Source: Ascaris suum (taxonomy: Eukaryota; Nematoda; Chromadorea; Rhabditida; Ascarididae). From it: a stretch of 64,000 nt of DNA. The notes beneath the pieces were generated by a model. That model was not told the origin of the DNA. It made no database searches and saw only the letters and a list, made by a program, of their open reading frames with translations. Position 1 is the stretch's first letter. Every line of letters starts with the position of its first letter. Position numbers and translations under genes: made by a program. Shown one piece after another: positions 1-13,257 of this stretch. The stretch is taken from contig CM024172.1 in the NCBI GenBank assembly GCA_013433145.1, positions 11,556,053 through 11,620,052 on the forward strand, written 5' to 3'.

Positions 1-1171
1 AAATATGAAGTCGTAAGTTACATGGAAACAGCACATACGAGATAACTTGCTCAGCTATTTTTCTTAATATTTCGCCCTGAATGTGCTCTTTAGTTGATTT
101 AGTGAATGCAAACGACAACTTGCACTTAATGCGATGAAATACGAAATGTTAATTAATTTAGGAAAAAAGCTAAAAGAATGAACCGTATAACGCTTCATTT
201 GGCATAGTTTTCCGCATCAAAAGACACACCTAGAAAATGGCGATCCCATCGAAGAAATCCATCGAGCATTAAAAAAAACTTCAGTCTGCAAAAACTAGAT
301 TAATGTTTCTTTTCTATGTAAAATTGGCCATAATGGAAACGTTCAGATATGGTTTCCATGAAAATGACGTTTCTCTATTTGCTATTCATTTCAATTTCCT
401 CTTCTAATTTTATTAGCACAAATCGATTTTATTGCGTCCGTCGTTAATGTTTCGCACTTAAATGTGCTGCAAAGCTTATGAATCAATTTTTTCTCTTTTC
501 TTTAGTTGGTGCCAGAAAAATAGAAATTTCTGATTTGAAATATTGCACTATCGATCAGCATTAGAAAATTTCATAGCAAAAATACGTGATGAAAGATCGA
601 GATAATATGTAAATTGGTTCGGAAATTGTTGCAAAGCTATTAAATGAACGACCATTGATTTGACGACTTAAAAAGTGTCTAAATTCGGTTGGCACATAGC
701 GAAACTATGACAGGACTGGTTGAGCCGCTTATTTCCATGCTAATAATCGGCGGAAGAGCATGGCATTTATTATTCGTTGAGATTAGGCAGATGCGAGGGA
801 AGAAAAACGTCGAATATTTGTATTATCTGAGGCGGTGATTTCATTGAGTATCTTACTGTTTTCGGTTTTGTGAACACTCTCACAGAGTGTTGATTTATTT
901 GCTTCAGGTGGCGTTAATCGAGCATCATTTCAAGGTATTGAAGAAGAGTGTGTTGTGTTTCATTTCTAATAAGGTGCATTCTATTTCCCAGACGGGTAGT
1001 AGCATATGTATGGGTAATAGCACATACCGGGTCCTGAAGAAGCGATATTTTAGTTGCCGAAGATAGCATACAAACATAGAGGAGCAGGAGATTGTGCGAA
1101 CAAAAAAAAATCCCACTTGCTGGATTATTTGTAGCGATGAAAGCGTCCCTTGCGCATTTTTTTTTTGCGAG
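1..1171. other. Non-coding stretch before the first exon candidates
   Basis: AT-rich sequence with no convincing coding frame on either strand and no recognisable RNA gene. It may be intron of the same gene or upstream sequence. The first confident exon (1329-1392) starts after an acceptor, so at least one more exon must lie upstream of it. Confidence 0.4.
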
Positions 1172-1220
1172 AAGAAACGTTGGAAGGATTGAATTACATC
1201 ATTCATTTAGCAAGATCAAG
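1172..1220 (+). CDS. Possible small exon before the first confident exon
   Basis: A 49-nt candidate exon follows a T-run ending in GCGAG and stops at CAAG|GTAATT, a good donor. If entered with two carried bases it reads RNVGRIELHHSFSKIK and ends in phase 0. That is exactly the phase needed by the exon at 1329, 108 nt further on. The acceptor is GAG rather than CAG, and the peptide is too short to judge composition, so this is a tentative call. Confidence 0.3.
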
Positions 1221-1328
1221 GTAATTTTATGCTATGATGAAATATTTTTTTGGAGGTGCATTTCGAATTCTGAACTCGTTTTTGAGAGACTGCTATTCAA
1301 TATTCGTTTAAAAATATTCTATTTTTAG

Positions 1329-1392
1329 GGTGAGAGCATCGCACAGAGTGAGGCTGAATTGGACCTTACGCCGCGACCAACGATTACTGAAG
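1329..1392 (+). CDS. Exon 1 of the confident model (acidic peptide)
   Basis: This 64-nt exon lies between an acceptor TTCTATTTTTAG and a consensus donor GAAG|GTGAGT. In phase 0 it reads GESIAQSEAELDLTPRPTIT then E, ending in phase 1. The next exon at 13258 needs one carried G, which gives a Glu codon across the splice. The peptide is acidic and looks disordered. The TPRP motif recurs in the exon at 24160 (GPTPRPPSASS), which is mild support for belonging to the same protein. The following intron is about 11.9 kb, long for a nematode. Confidence 0.65.
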
Positions 1393-1966
1393 GTGAGTTG
1401 GAATATGTTCTCTTCGCAATAATTTATTCTTTTTTATATCCTCACCCATTCCTCACTCCCACCTCAAGTGAGGGATGATTTCCACAAGTCACAGTTTAAT
1501 TTCGAACTTAGAACTACGCTCTGATATGGAAGACAGCATGAGGGAGAAAAAATAGTCAAACAAATCGAAATATTCTTTCGTTTGGTGGCCCCTGATTCCT
1601 TAGTGAATCCGAATATTAAAAGAGAGTAAATCTGTTCGCGCTCATTTGCAATTAATGCAATACGGATTGCATTGAATTCAGTGAACGACGGAGCATTAAG
1701 TTTGGAACTAAAAGAGATTGTGCCAGTTGCAATATGCTATGATGTCTAAAGAAAATGCCATTGTTGCGTTTTCGAAGAATGTTATAGCGGTTGCTTTCAA
1801 TGATGTGTCATTGAGTGCACAATACAACTAAATTAAGCCAGCGTTGCCATCTGAACTTGATCTATCGGTGCTGTTCATATTTTTCAAGTCTTTTTCATTG
1901 AGCGACGTTTACTTTATCTCATAAGCTACCGTGTTTTCTTTGCAAACCAAAGCCTTCGTAAGCATT

Positions 1967-2096
<130 letters not shown>

Positions 2097-5000
2097 CCTT
2101 TTAGAAGTTTGCAAGTGCCGTCGCTCTTATCTCTGTAGGCGTTTCAACTCTGAATTTTCCTACCCATGCTGCGTATTGCATAATGACTTCTTATTCTTTT
2201 CTCGAAATTATTTGCTGGAGTTTTTTATGCAGCGCAGCCTCTCTTATATCAAGCAGCATAGCCTCTCTCTCTGCATGAGCCGTTCCCTTTCATACCTGCA
2301 GATGTTCTGAAATTTTGTCAAAATGCCCTACTCCTAAGATTTGCAAACGCAAAAGTCGATATATTATTTAATTGATCTGGTCATCGCTTTTCGACCAGTA
2401 TTAAAGCACTTCGTGTTTTTGTGCGTCATCACTTCGGGTGTTTCTCGTGTGAAGGAGTCGTTTTTGCAGTCGATATCTCGAGTGTGCTTTGCGTTTTTGT
2501 TTGTTGAGTCACTGCGCCTCCCACCTGCGCTCCCCCTCCCTACTAAAAAGAAAGCCTTTGTTAAATTGCTGAACATATATAAATATTATCGTTTTGCATT
2601 CGAAATGAAACATTTCCCCATAAAAAATTTTTCTTCACTTACGTGCATTGTTGAAGGCGGAAAAGTCATGATATTATGCGTTGAATGTGGCATATTATAT
2701 TTTTTGTCGTAATCCATGAAAATCTCGCCCACTTATTTTTGAGATTCGTTTGAATATGCGATTTTGAGTCGCACTATTCTAAACCTCCTACTAATGAAAT
2801 TCCTCTTTGTTAATATATAGGTTTTCGCTATATATTTCAAGATGTATATCTCGAAATGATGCAGATATTCGTCTCTGTTTCGATAATTTCTGCTAATTAT
2901 TAAAATAAGGAATATTTTCGTATAAGTTCGGCAAAGATGTTTTGAAAGAAACCTGGCGTCCATGTTACCTTGGGAACTGTTGAAGAAAAGTATTGCATGA
3001 TAGCATGTTATGGTAAGAAATGATATGCGGTTTGAGGCATATGTTAGGTATAGAAATGATAAGACATAGAAAACGAACTGCATGCACAGGAAAGAATTGA
3101 TGCAAATTTCCAACGTGATCAGATTGACAGAGTGAGTCATATATGTATCTCGTCTTTTGTACAAATCACAACAAACTGTAAAGTAACAACATGGAACTAA
3201 GTGCTTTAGAAAGTCTGCAACACACGCAAATAATGACGTTGGAACATATCAGAGGTCGTCGCTTTTCCAGTGAATCAATTCCTCAACGTTTATATATTCA
3301 TTCTTCTTGTAGGGTATCCGCATTTTACGTATCAAATTACTATGCTTATGCACCAAATGCGAAACGAAAACATCTTTTCTTTGAATTTGAGCGCCGAATG
3401 GAATAAAACTCAGTTTTTTTCTGAAATATTTGTGCTTGAACAGGGCATAAGTGATGTGGCCAGGCGAAATGCAAATTTTAAGCGTTCCTTTATATAGTTG
3501 TTATTGACAGCGCGGAAATGACAGCCTTGCTGTTATTTTGCTAAGTTATATTGAAATGTTTAAACTGAGGTACCACATTAAACATTCAACTAGTTTGTAC
3601 AATAGTCGCTAATCAAGCATACCAATTATTGAATGTACACCCTTTTAGACGTTTTAAAAACTGACTCAAAAACGAAAAATTAGAAAGGCAACTATAATAG
3701 TCGCGATTCCATGCGATGCAGGATAGAGTTAAGTTGATAAGCATCCGATAAAGATATGTCTGAAGACTCCTTGCGTGGGTCAGTCATAGCAGCAGTCATA
3801 TCTACTTAGAGAGGCGATTCCATAGAGCGTTGTGGGCGGACACTGTCCACCTGCTGATGGTTATTACTGCTGATCACTATACACATGATATAAGCAAATG
3901 TGTTCATTGAGGATATTCGTGTGATGAAACCATTTTCTGAGCAGACGACAATAATTATGATGCAAGGAAGCGAATACGAGGCTTGCTATGCGTCACTATC
4001 CAAACATAAGTAGTCGAAAAATAATCCAAACTTACTTCATTTCCAACGTTTATTTAATCTCGAAACTTTTTTTCTTACTCGGTTGTTACCGATCACTACC
4101 GTAGATCTGATCCTTGAACATTCGAACACGCGATGAATATCACTAATTTCATCTGGTTTCTGGACTGATGCTTGTCTCAGCATATTATCGATGTGGAAGT
4201 ACTTATGTCGTTTAGCACCTTGTAAGAAAACATTACTAGAATGAATTTCTTTCATACATTATCCTTGTCGCTCTGTAATCAGAAAATGAGCGAAAGGGAG
4301 TCTGCTGCTGCTTCCGCAAGTTTTGGAATTTTCGAGTAATGGCTTTCAGTGCTCAAGAAGTGAAAATTTTTGACAAGTTTTAGAAATTATATAATAATAG
4401 TGACTTTGCAGAATTATCGATTTGGTGATCAACTCGTTTTCTTTGGAAATTATAGCGAAAATTTTGCCTTTTCAAGTGATTTTTTTCATACTTTTTGAGA
4501 TCTCTAAATATTTCTGATGTTTGTTTACCGTTTGATTAGGGCTCATTCACTCGAAATCCCAAATTTTACAGCAAAAAATCTTGTGAGCCAATTCGAGAGT
4601 CATAATTATAAAGAGGTATGGATGTTGCGGTGTTCATACTAGTATCTCGATTATGAATCTATTAGTCCTTTGCAATGCAGTGATTAACTCCACGTACGTC
4701 TCCTCTCCGATGATCGCTCCCTACGTTGTGTTAGACTGTGTTTTTGGAGTGGAAATTGCTAGCAGTTTATAAGTATTTTCCTACTAGTGATGAAGATCGA
4801 GACGATCGAATTAAAATACTAGGCGACAATTAGCCAATAATTGATGAATGACTCTGTCAAACTCCTCACCGTCTTCTGAAAATATCCCTTATTCGTTCTC
4901 ATCGAAGCAGTCGCCAATGAGAGTGAGCTATAATTCGTTTGCCTCATATCTGAACGCGCGTAATTGCGTTGAAACGATAAAACATCATGCGCTCACAAGT

Positions 5001-8000
5001 TTTTTTTTTTTTTTTTTTTTAATGAATTCTAAAAAGGATGAAGTGAGCAAGTTTGATGTTCGAAATATTTGAAGAACAGTAAAGAGTTGATAAGTTTATT
5101 TTTTAAGGTAACTGCTCCATTTCCGTTTGGAATTGACTAATTGATTTCATCCATATGAACATCCCCACAAACAAACGTTTGAGTTTTTGCACAGCGTAAA
5201 ATCGATAGTGGAAGCACTAATGGAGTGAAACTAGTTTCGCTATGTGCACTAGCACTATTTTATACGTTTTCCATTGTATTTCTTTTCCACTTGCAGCGTC
5301 AATTTGATCGTGAAACGTTATTGTCCCTCTTAATATTGGTCACCAATAAAGCTCAAATTGAGTAATATTTCAAACTATATGAAAAAACGAAGTTCTGTCC
5401 TATTATATTTTGGGAGAGGTGAAAATTTGAAAATCGTTGATGCGATTTCCACCTCGATATTTTTTGATATTATGATACCATCAAGGCCCTATATTTCAGA
5501 AGCAAGACCGTAAAGTTACTCTGCAACAATAAGATTTTTTTGCAAGCCACTTTATTACGATATTATTGAATTTTTTGCATTTGCATGCGCATAAAACCCC
5601 GCTTCTTTAGGAGTATTTTTCTAGTTGTCATTTTCGCTTTTCTCTCTCAATATTTGTTGTTCTCTTCAAAGATCTTTCTTTCTCATAGAGATTTTATTAT
5701 TGTATTGTTCTGTAAGCTATCAGCAAAAAGTTAACGTTGAACTTTCGAAAGAGTCGTATGAATCTACGATTTTGTGTTTATGTGAAATATATTGTCATAA
5801 ATGTAGCTTTTGCATTGAGCCGCTAACAGACTATACTCGCTCTGCGACTACTATAAATGATAAACCTATCTGAAAGGAACCAAAAATTTCGACTAATTTG
5901 AGATGGCTAAATATAAGAATTATGAGGAAAATTACTTCCGATTTATGATTTACATAAAGTATTTATTGAAAGAATGCTAAGAAAAGAGTGAACTTTCAAG
6001 TATTAAAAACATCACTTCTTATTTTTGGATCAATGAATCTTGACAATGCAACGAGGAACGCTCTCTAAATTTGCGATACGATTAATTCAGATGTGGAAAA
6101 TTTCCATCAGAATCCGAAAGTGCTAAGAGACTTTTTTAACGTTGTTATGCTTAGTGAACAGATGAAAACGATTGCTTTAGCTATAATCGTATCCAATTTG
6201 GTATGAGCAACGCGTCGTCGATATTTGTGTTTTGAGTGTTCAAAACGCCCACATCTCTTACAGGAGCAGTTCATCCATGTCCAATTATTCGTCCTGTTAT
6301 TCCCAGTCTTTCCCTGTTCACCTTCCTCATAGGTTCTGCATTTTCTCTCGGGTGGTCTCTCTCATTGTGCGTTCATGAATCAAAGCACCAGCAATAAAGG
6401 CTTTCTTTCAGCACACGCACATCAGCGATGCATTATCATCGCATTTACCATATTATATGTGCGATTATGTCTATCTCCATGTGTTTATCTCTTTTCGCAC
6501 ATAACAGCGAGGTTGCATCAGCATCTTTAGAACTTCAATTTTGAACTAGTGGCTATCGTATTGGTCACGGAAACGTTCTCTGAGGCTCATTTTTAAAAAA
6601 AAATCAAAATTCCTCATTCAAAAAGCACTCATGAACTTTTTTTTTAATACACCAAATGAAAAATTTTTTGAAATGCTACCAGAAAGAATTTCTATGTAAT
6701 GGCAGCATCTTCCCGATGTTTAAGTGCTAAGGACGTTAAATGTTGATTTATTGACTGAAATGATCAAATCATTTTGTGATATTTGAATGCGGAAAATTTT
6801 CTGAGAGTTTTCTTATTTCCGTTTCATTCACTTGTTTCTGATAGTTCTACTTTCTTCTTCATCTGTTAACATTTTGAAATATTTCTTTCTACTGTTGTGC
6901 AGCATTAATGCATTTCATCATTTACGTGCTTTTCTCTTGAAGTGTTTAATTGAATGTACAAATATTGCTGCGAATAGATTCGTTTAGTTTTGATGATTAC
7001 TTCCGGCGGCCATTTTCTCGACTTTTATTCATCAAATAACTCGATTCTATCGGTTTTTGCGCTCATGGAGAAACGCCTTTTTTTCGGGCTTTTGATGGCA
7101 ATTCTCTTTTTTTTTTATTGCTGAATTTAGTGATGGTTGAAACTTTCATAGTGTAGACATCGTTCAAAATTGTGCATTTTATCAGTTGATGAGGAAAAGC
7201 AAAGCAAAATGAACTTTTCAAACTTTGCAATTGTCAATAAGTTTCCACTGATGTTCCCATTTTTGGTCATTTTCCCTATAAAAAATTAAAATTCTCTCTT
7301 GAAAAATGATTGACGAAAAATATTCGCGAAATGATTGAACAATTTTAACGATATTATTTTGGAAAATGCCGTTGTTTGACGTATTTGAATAAGATGATCC
7401 AAACTGACTGCAGCTATCGCTTTACATTTAATACATTTGCCTCTTTTTTTTTTTCTTCGGCTGTTTCAGTGGATGCTTGTGATCTCTTTCAATGATAGTT
7501 GAGTTGTTTCAAGAAAGATACAAGTTACACTTTGGGGTTTATGTTCAAATTCTTCGCACATTCCGGAGCCTGCATGACACAATTCGGGGAAAAATCGTCG
7601 GTGATAGATAATGGTGCCTTCGGTCGTAAAAAGAAAGTCACGTCACCGCATTTTTGCTAATATCCTATTGCGGGTAGCAACGTCCAAAACTTTGTTGATA
7701 TCATCTGTCTGCTAGTGTTTCTTTTTTTTTGAGTTTCTGGCAACTTTACGAGCAACAAAACAAACAGCCACAATAAATACTCCCTCTGAAGAGATGAGGA
7801 AAACTGAAAGGGCAATTCGAATAAGTGGCTGAATTCCTTTGCGGTTTTGTTCGTATGTGTTCTTTAACGAAAAAAAAGCACGTTTTCTTTGAAGGCTGTG
7901 TGGCGTACTTCCGCCTCTTTTTTTTTACTCGTTCGTAGAAAGTTTGAATAGATTGTTAAATTCTCTTCATAACCGTTCTTTTATGGAATGCCGTAACAAC

Positions 8001-10783
8001 CGATGGCGCATTGCTTTTGTCTCATTCGGACGCTGTTGCATCTAAAATGCTTTTTTTTTGGCAGCTTCAACCTCAATGTTCTCAACGGCATTAAAAGTCT
8101 AGTCAATATAAATGCACGCAGTACACATGTGCTCACATAGCCATTAGAACAACGAAGGAAAGAGCGATGCAGTTCTCACTCAGATTTTCAAACGTGAAAG
8201 AATAGTGTTTGTTTTGTCATACTAACCTATACAATTTCTTCTATCTCTATTCGTGAGCGAAAGGTCGAAATGGAGAGAAACGCATCAATCGCCATCGCAA
8301 CCTTTTTCGGGAGCCAAATAAGGCGATTACCAAAATGCGGGAGTTCCCAATGGGGGATCGTATCGTTTGCTTCCACTTCTTGTTATCCTTATTCTTAGGC
8401 ACCGATAGAAAAGTCGGAATGAATAAGTCACCACTATTGCCGAATCTACAACTAAACTTCGTCGATGTAAAATATTAGGTTATTTTAGCGCATCTAGGTT
8501 ACTATCGACTTACTCGTCTGGTGATTCAACCGAAACCACAGAAATTTATCCGGTTAATCCCAATTGAGTTTGACTTCGCTGCATAATTTCATAGCTCCGA
8601 GTTCGCTAGTTTTCGTATTAAGAAGCCGCTTCAGTTATAAGATGCTGCGCCGTCGTCAGATTGCAAACCATGAAATTAGTTAACTTTTTTTTCCTAGCAG
8701 GATGGACTTTTGTGTAATATTTGCTTAGATAGCAGTATCTTTATCGTTTCTCACACATCACATTTTCGAGCGTCTTCATCCAACTGGAAAATCTCACCTC
8801 TCAAATAAATCGTGTTCTGAATTTTTTGAAGGAAATGCCTTCTCGCTTCTAATAATCCTTCTCTACTATTATCATCAAGTTCAGTAAATGACCTCTTTTT
8901 CGTACATCTCAATAGGCTGCTTTCGCATTCATCACTTCCTTCCAAATTTGTAGCGTGCTTAGTATTTATAGTTTTTTTTCGTAGCTTTTTTTCATATTCT
9001 ATGTGCTCCTACTCTGAGGTGCCCATCGTCTTATAACAAAAGTAAAACCTTTATTCTGGATTGAATCTTGTCTTGTTTCTCAATAAAACTTAACCTAGAC
9101 TTTTCGGATATTTGTAATCTATCGGATTATCTTCAAGGCAATGTATTAGTTTGGTTAATCCTCGTCATTACTGGTTCTATCTCATCAACGTGGTTTCACA
9201 AAATATAAACTAGTTGGCAGTTTAGTACTCCTTGTGAAATTCACTAAAAATCGATTGCTGTTATCGACTAGTGTTGCTTTTATCAACTTCTTACGTCCAA
9301 GTGGCTAAAGAACTGGATCTATAGGAAGTCATTTGGGTCGTTTTCGAGCGCCGAATGGAAGGTTTCCTATGGTGATTTAGTGAATAACAGAAAACGATAC
9401 GTTCAGATGCCGACAGCAAATGTTATCTGCATACTTACTAGATGAATTACCGCCGTCTACGTTCAGATTTTCACCTCTCTCATTGTCCTTGAAGCTTTTT
9501 AAATTTTATTTCTGCCGAAATTCAACAATGCTTTTTTAGTTTCTATGGAATTTTTTTAATTTACAAGTGCATATTAATAGCTCATTATATGAATATGGCA
9601 AAAAGAGCAGGATGATTATTCGTTATACTCATTTGAAGGACAGTGCATTCAACAAATATCTCTCATTTTATTTATATTTTGTGGGATTTTGATGCCCCTT
9701 AGTGACTTTGCTTTGCACATTGAACATTTATCTACGACATTTATTGGCTAATGCGTGTGCATTTATCTGTGAGCAAAAATGGAGACATCGCATATGGTCG
9801 TTTTTAACTTATTTATTATCTTCAACTCATTTCATCTTCAGTTTGAATGGAAAATCTTGAACGCTTCATGTATCCAAAATTAAAATTGCCGAGAAATTTT
9901 GCTATTTTTCTCTGAAAGTGGTTATAAAATAATTCGTGCTATCTTTTTCATGCAGTGAAATGAATCGGCCAATAAAGGTTTATATATGTCGTTTTAAAAG
10001 AAAGAAATCCACCTTGCAATGGGTAAATGACCATTTTATGTCCACTACCGAATGGAAACTTTCGTTTTGCTATCCTATTTTTTATGAAAGGTGCATTCTT
10101 CGATTGTTGTTTATTTATTTCTTCTGAGATGGTGGAACACAAACGTCTTGATTTAGTATTCAGGAATTAAAAAAGAAGTACAAATGTTAAAGTATCCTAT
10201 CGAATAGATCCTCGTCGCTGAGGATGGCAACCCAGAAATGAGAAGTTAGCCATTCTTCCTCCTTTACTGCTGGTCCCAATTACGGTCACAGCCTCTGACC
10301 AGCACAATGCTTATGGCCATAGCTTCTCTTCGAACTGTGGATGTCCATTTCCACTGCAATCCGAACTCATATATAGCCTTTCCTGATGACTGGTAAAATA
10401 CAGAACTTTGTACACAATTGAAGTTCTTTTAAGTTATTTTGACTAGAGCAAGCATTTAGTGATACGCGACGAAGATTTATGATTTGTTGATAAATGAATG
10501 CACTTCAAACCATTTAAATGACCATGCAAGTCTCATTAAAAAGCAATTTAAAATGATATCATCTCAAATGCATGAAATGCACAACAATCTTCTTGGATAT
10601 AAATATTTTATCGAATGCATCACCAATTTGATTTTTAGAATTTTGCGTAGGAGCTCTCTTTTGAGGTTCATAGACATTGCTGTAAGAGATGAGTTGCTTA
10701 GATGGCAATTTTCTTGCCTTTTCACAGTGAAATGTTTAATGTTTCATTTAGCTTCGTTTAAAACACGAGAACAATCTGCGAGA

Positions 10784-10934
<151 letters not shown>

Positions 10935-12510
10935 CATGTGCACGCCGACGTACATAGAATTATAATATATAATTCGTAAAGCATAAGATAATTTGTTCTA
11001 TACTGCCTAAAACGGCTCAATAATTTTTGGCTACCCAAACACTGGGTCTTACATGTGCCAAATTCTACAGCAACTCAAAACGTTCACTTCCTTCCGCTAT
11101 ATGGTCTGAAGATAGAGCACTCTTCTGATGTCTTATTTGTGATCAGTGCGTATGAAGGCAAATGGTGCAATATGCTTTATTATCAAAGAGATCCGCAATA
11201 CAAAAGATAACAACGAAATAACGTTTCATGAGTTTCGTTTTAGTGAACAGTTTAGGTGCTAGAAATCTCTAACAGCGCTTCGTTTTTGCTCTCGATTAAA
11301 TTATTTACTGCCCCAGAAATATGTACCAGAAAGATTTCTTATGTTCATAAATCTGTTCGCCAATACCTCTGTGTGAAATAGGCAGTTGTAAATTCACACG
11401 ATGTTTATCACGCTGCTTAACCAATACATGCGCCACAGGGCAAAACGATGGCCACCAGAATTCCACAAAACGCCAAACATTATTTTCGAGTCGGTTGCAT
11501 TTGATCTAAGTAATATACTACAAGAACCTTTTCCGGAAAACTTTCGAACTGTTGATTGGAGCGTCGAACGAGTACACAGGATAGAGGAGGGACCTTTAAT
11601 CCTAATGCATCTGTTTTTATCGGATAGCTTATGAATTCTAGATCATTGTGCTGTTCTGAGAGATCGCTGAGCCACCATGTTTATAGTTCAGCTTTTTAAA
11701 AGCATGCTGAACTGAATAAAGTGTTTGCGCCCATATCTCATTCTCCGTCGGAGACAAGAGTATTGATAATTTCGAGATCTTCGCTCAGCTCTTTTAAAGT
11801 CTGCTGCATTTTGCAGTGAGGATTTGTGCTCTTGTCTCTGTTTAACTTTTAGATTCACACCTCTGCTGATAGATATGCTCGCTCATTTTCCAAAAAAATA
11901 TGAGAACATCATAAATGTAATCTCTCGTTCCCAGCTCTCACATTGGTCAAATAGTGGAATACAAAGTGTTTCAAGAGCTATTAGAAGAATTTTTGTGTTT
12001 TATAGTATAAACGATGAAATACCGCTATTATGTAGCAAGAAAATAAAAAGCTATTCATGATATGCTTATCGTTGAAATGTTCTTCTATCTTCTCTTCAAA
12101 ATGTTAGGCCATCTTAATGCTACAAAGAAGTTAAAACATTTAACAATTACTTTAAAGAATTGTTAATTACGCAATCTTTTTCTGCAAATTTGCATATTTG
12201 CGCATTATGTACTTAATAAATGCAAACTAAACGAGTGCGATGAATTCACAAGCAATTCATGTAATCATATTGCATTCAAGGCAAAATTTCTCATCGTAGA
12301 TTTTCACTTCTCTTTTTAAGCACATCAAATTTCAAGTGAAGATTTGTTTTTTTCTAAATGTTTTGAAGCGTTAAATATTATCATGGGTGTTTCTATTCGA
12401 CATTTTGGGTACCATTTGCGTACATACTTGCAGCGTTTATGTGTAGTAAGGAAATCGGTGATGGATTGAACGAATTTTATTTGCGCGCTTGTATTGCACT
12501 ATAAAACATT

Positions 12511-12554
12511 CCCCTTCCTACCCCCCCCCCCCCCCCCCCACCCCACCCCACCCT
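12511..12554. repeat. C-tract with CCCCA repeats
   Basis: A run of about 19 C followed by A-C4 units. It is the only long C-run on the + strand; the other homopolymers of this type are G on the + strand. Confidence 0.9.
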
Positions 12555-12953
12555 GTCCAGCGTTTTACGCAAAGAGAGATCATTCATATGCATACAACTA
12601 GAATTGATGTGTAAATAATTTAGTTGAAGAAAAATGAAGCAATAACGCATGAGAATTAATTTATGTTTTCCATCATATTTATTTTATTTTTTTCTATATT
12701 GCATTTATTTTCCATTAAATCATATATAAATTGCAGTATAAACAATAAAGAACTCTATTTGCAAGTTTATTTTCGAATTGATGAAAGCAAAATTCACTTG
12801 CAATTATTCAAATGCACAAGTGTTCAAATAAGAATTGCAATGATATTGGGAATGAAGGCAGCAAACAAGCGGCAAACAACGCCATTTAGCATAACGCAAT
12901 TACAAAAAAAAAACGTTTTCATTTTGTGATTCAAATGTCGAGGTTTTTGAAGA

Positions 12954-13063
12954 AAGTTGTATTTAGCGCTAAGTTGTAAGTTGTATATTACACTAAGTTG
13001 CAAGTTGTATATTACACTAAGTTGCAAGTTGTATATTACACTAAGCTGCAAATTGCATATTAC
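12954..13063. repeat. 24-bp minisatellite, about 4.5 copies
   Basis: The unit is TTGTATATTACACTAAGTTG followed by CAAG. The central copies are identical and the outer ones diverge. It ends about 195 bp before the acceptor of exon 2. Because 24 is divisible by three, it produces open frames on both strands that are not genes. Confidence 0.92.
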
Positions 13064-13257
13064 CGCTTCGTTTGCTGAAAAATTTTGTTCTTTCGATCTC
13101 GACGTGCAAATGTTGAAACGATTCTTCAACCGTTTCGCAAAAAAAAAAAGAGCAAACAAAAAGACGCCGGAAATTTTCCCGGGATTTAGTAAAATGTGCG
13201 CTTATAGATTGAAGAATCATTGAGAATTTAGCCAGAATTTTAAAATGAATATTGCAG

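Noticed and set aside
2341..2712. 123-codon + strand open frame
   Set aside because: Starts at TTG, hydrophobic and Phe-rich as expected from T-rich intron sequence, with no splice or homology support.
11401..11634. 77-codon + strand frame starting with ATG
   Set aside because: Composition is more protein-like than most intronic frames, but no known family, splice sites or repeat structure support it. The phase does not link it to exons 1 and 2.
12824..13223. Open frames over the 24-bp minisatellite on both strands
   Set aside because: The repeat length is a multiple of three and lacks stops in several frames; no splice support.
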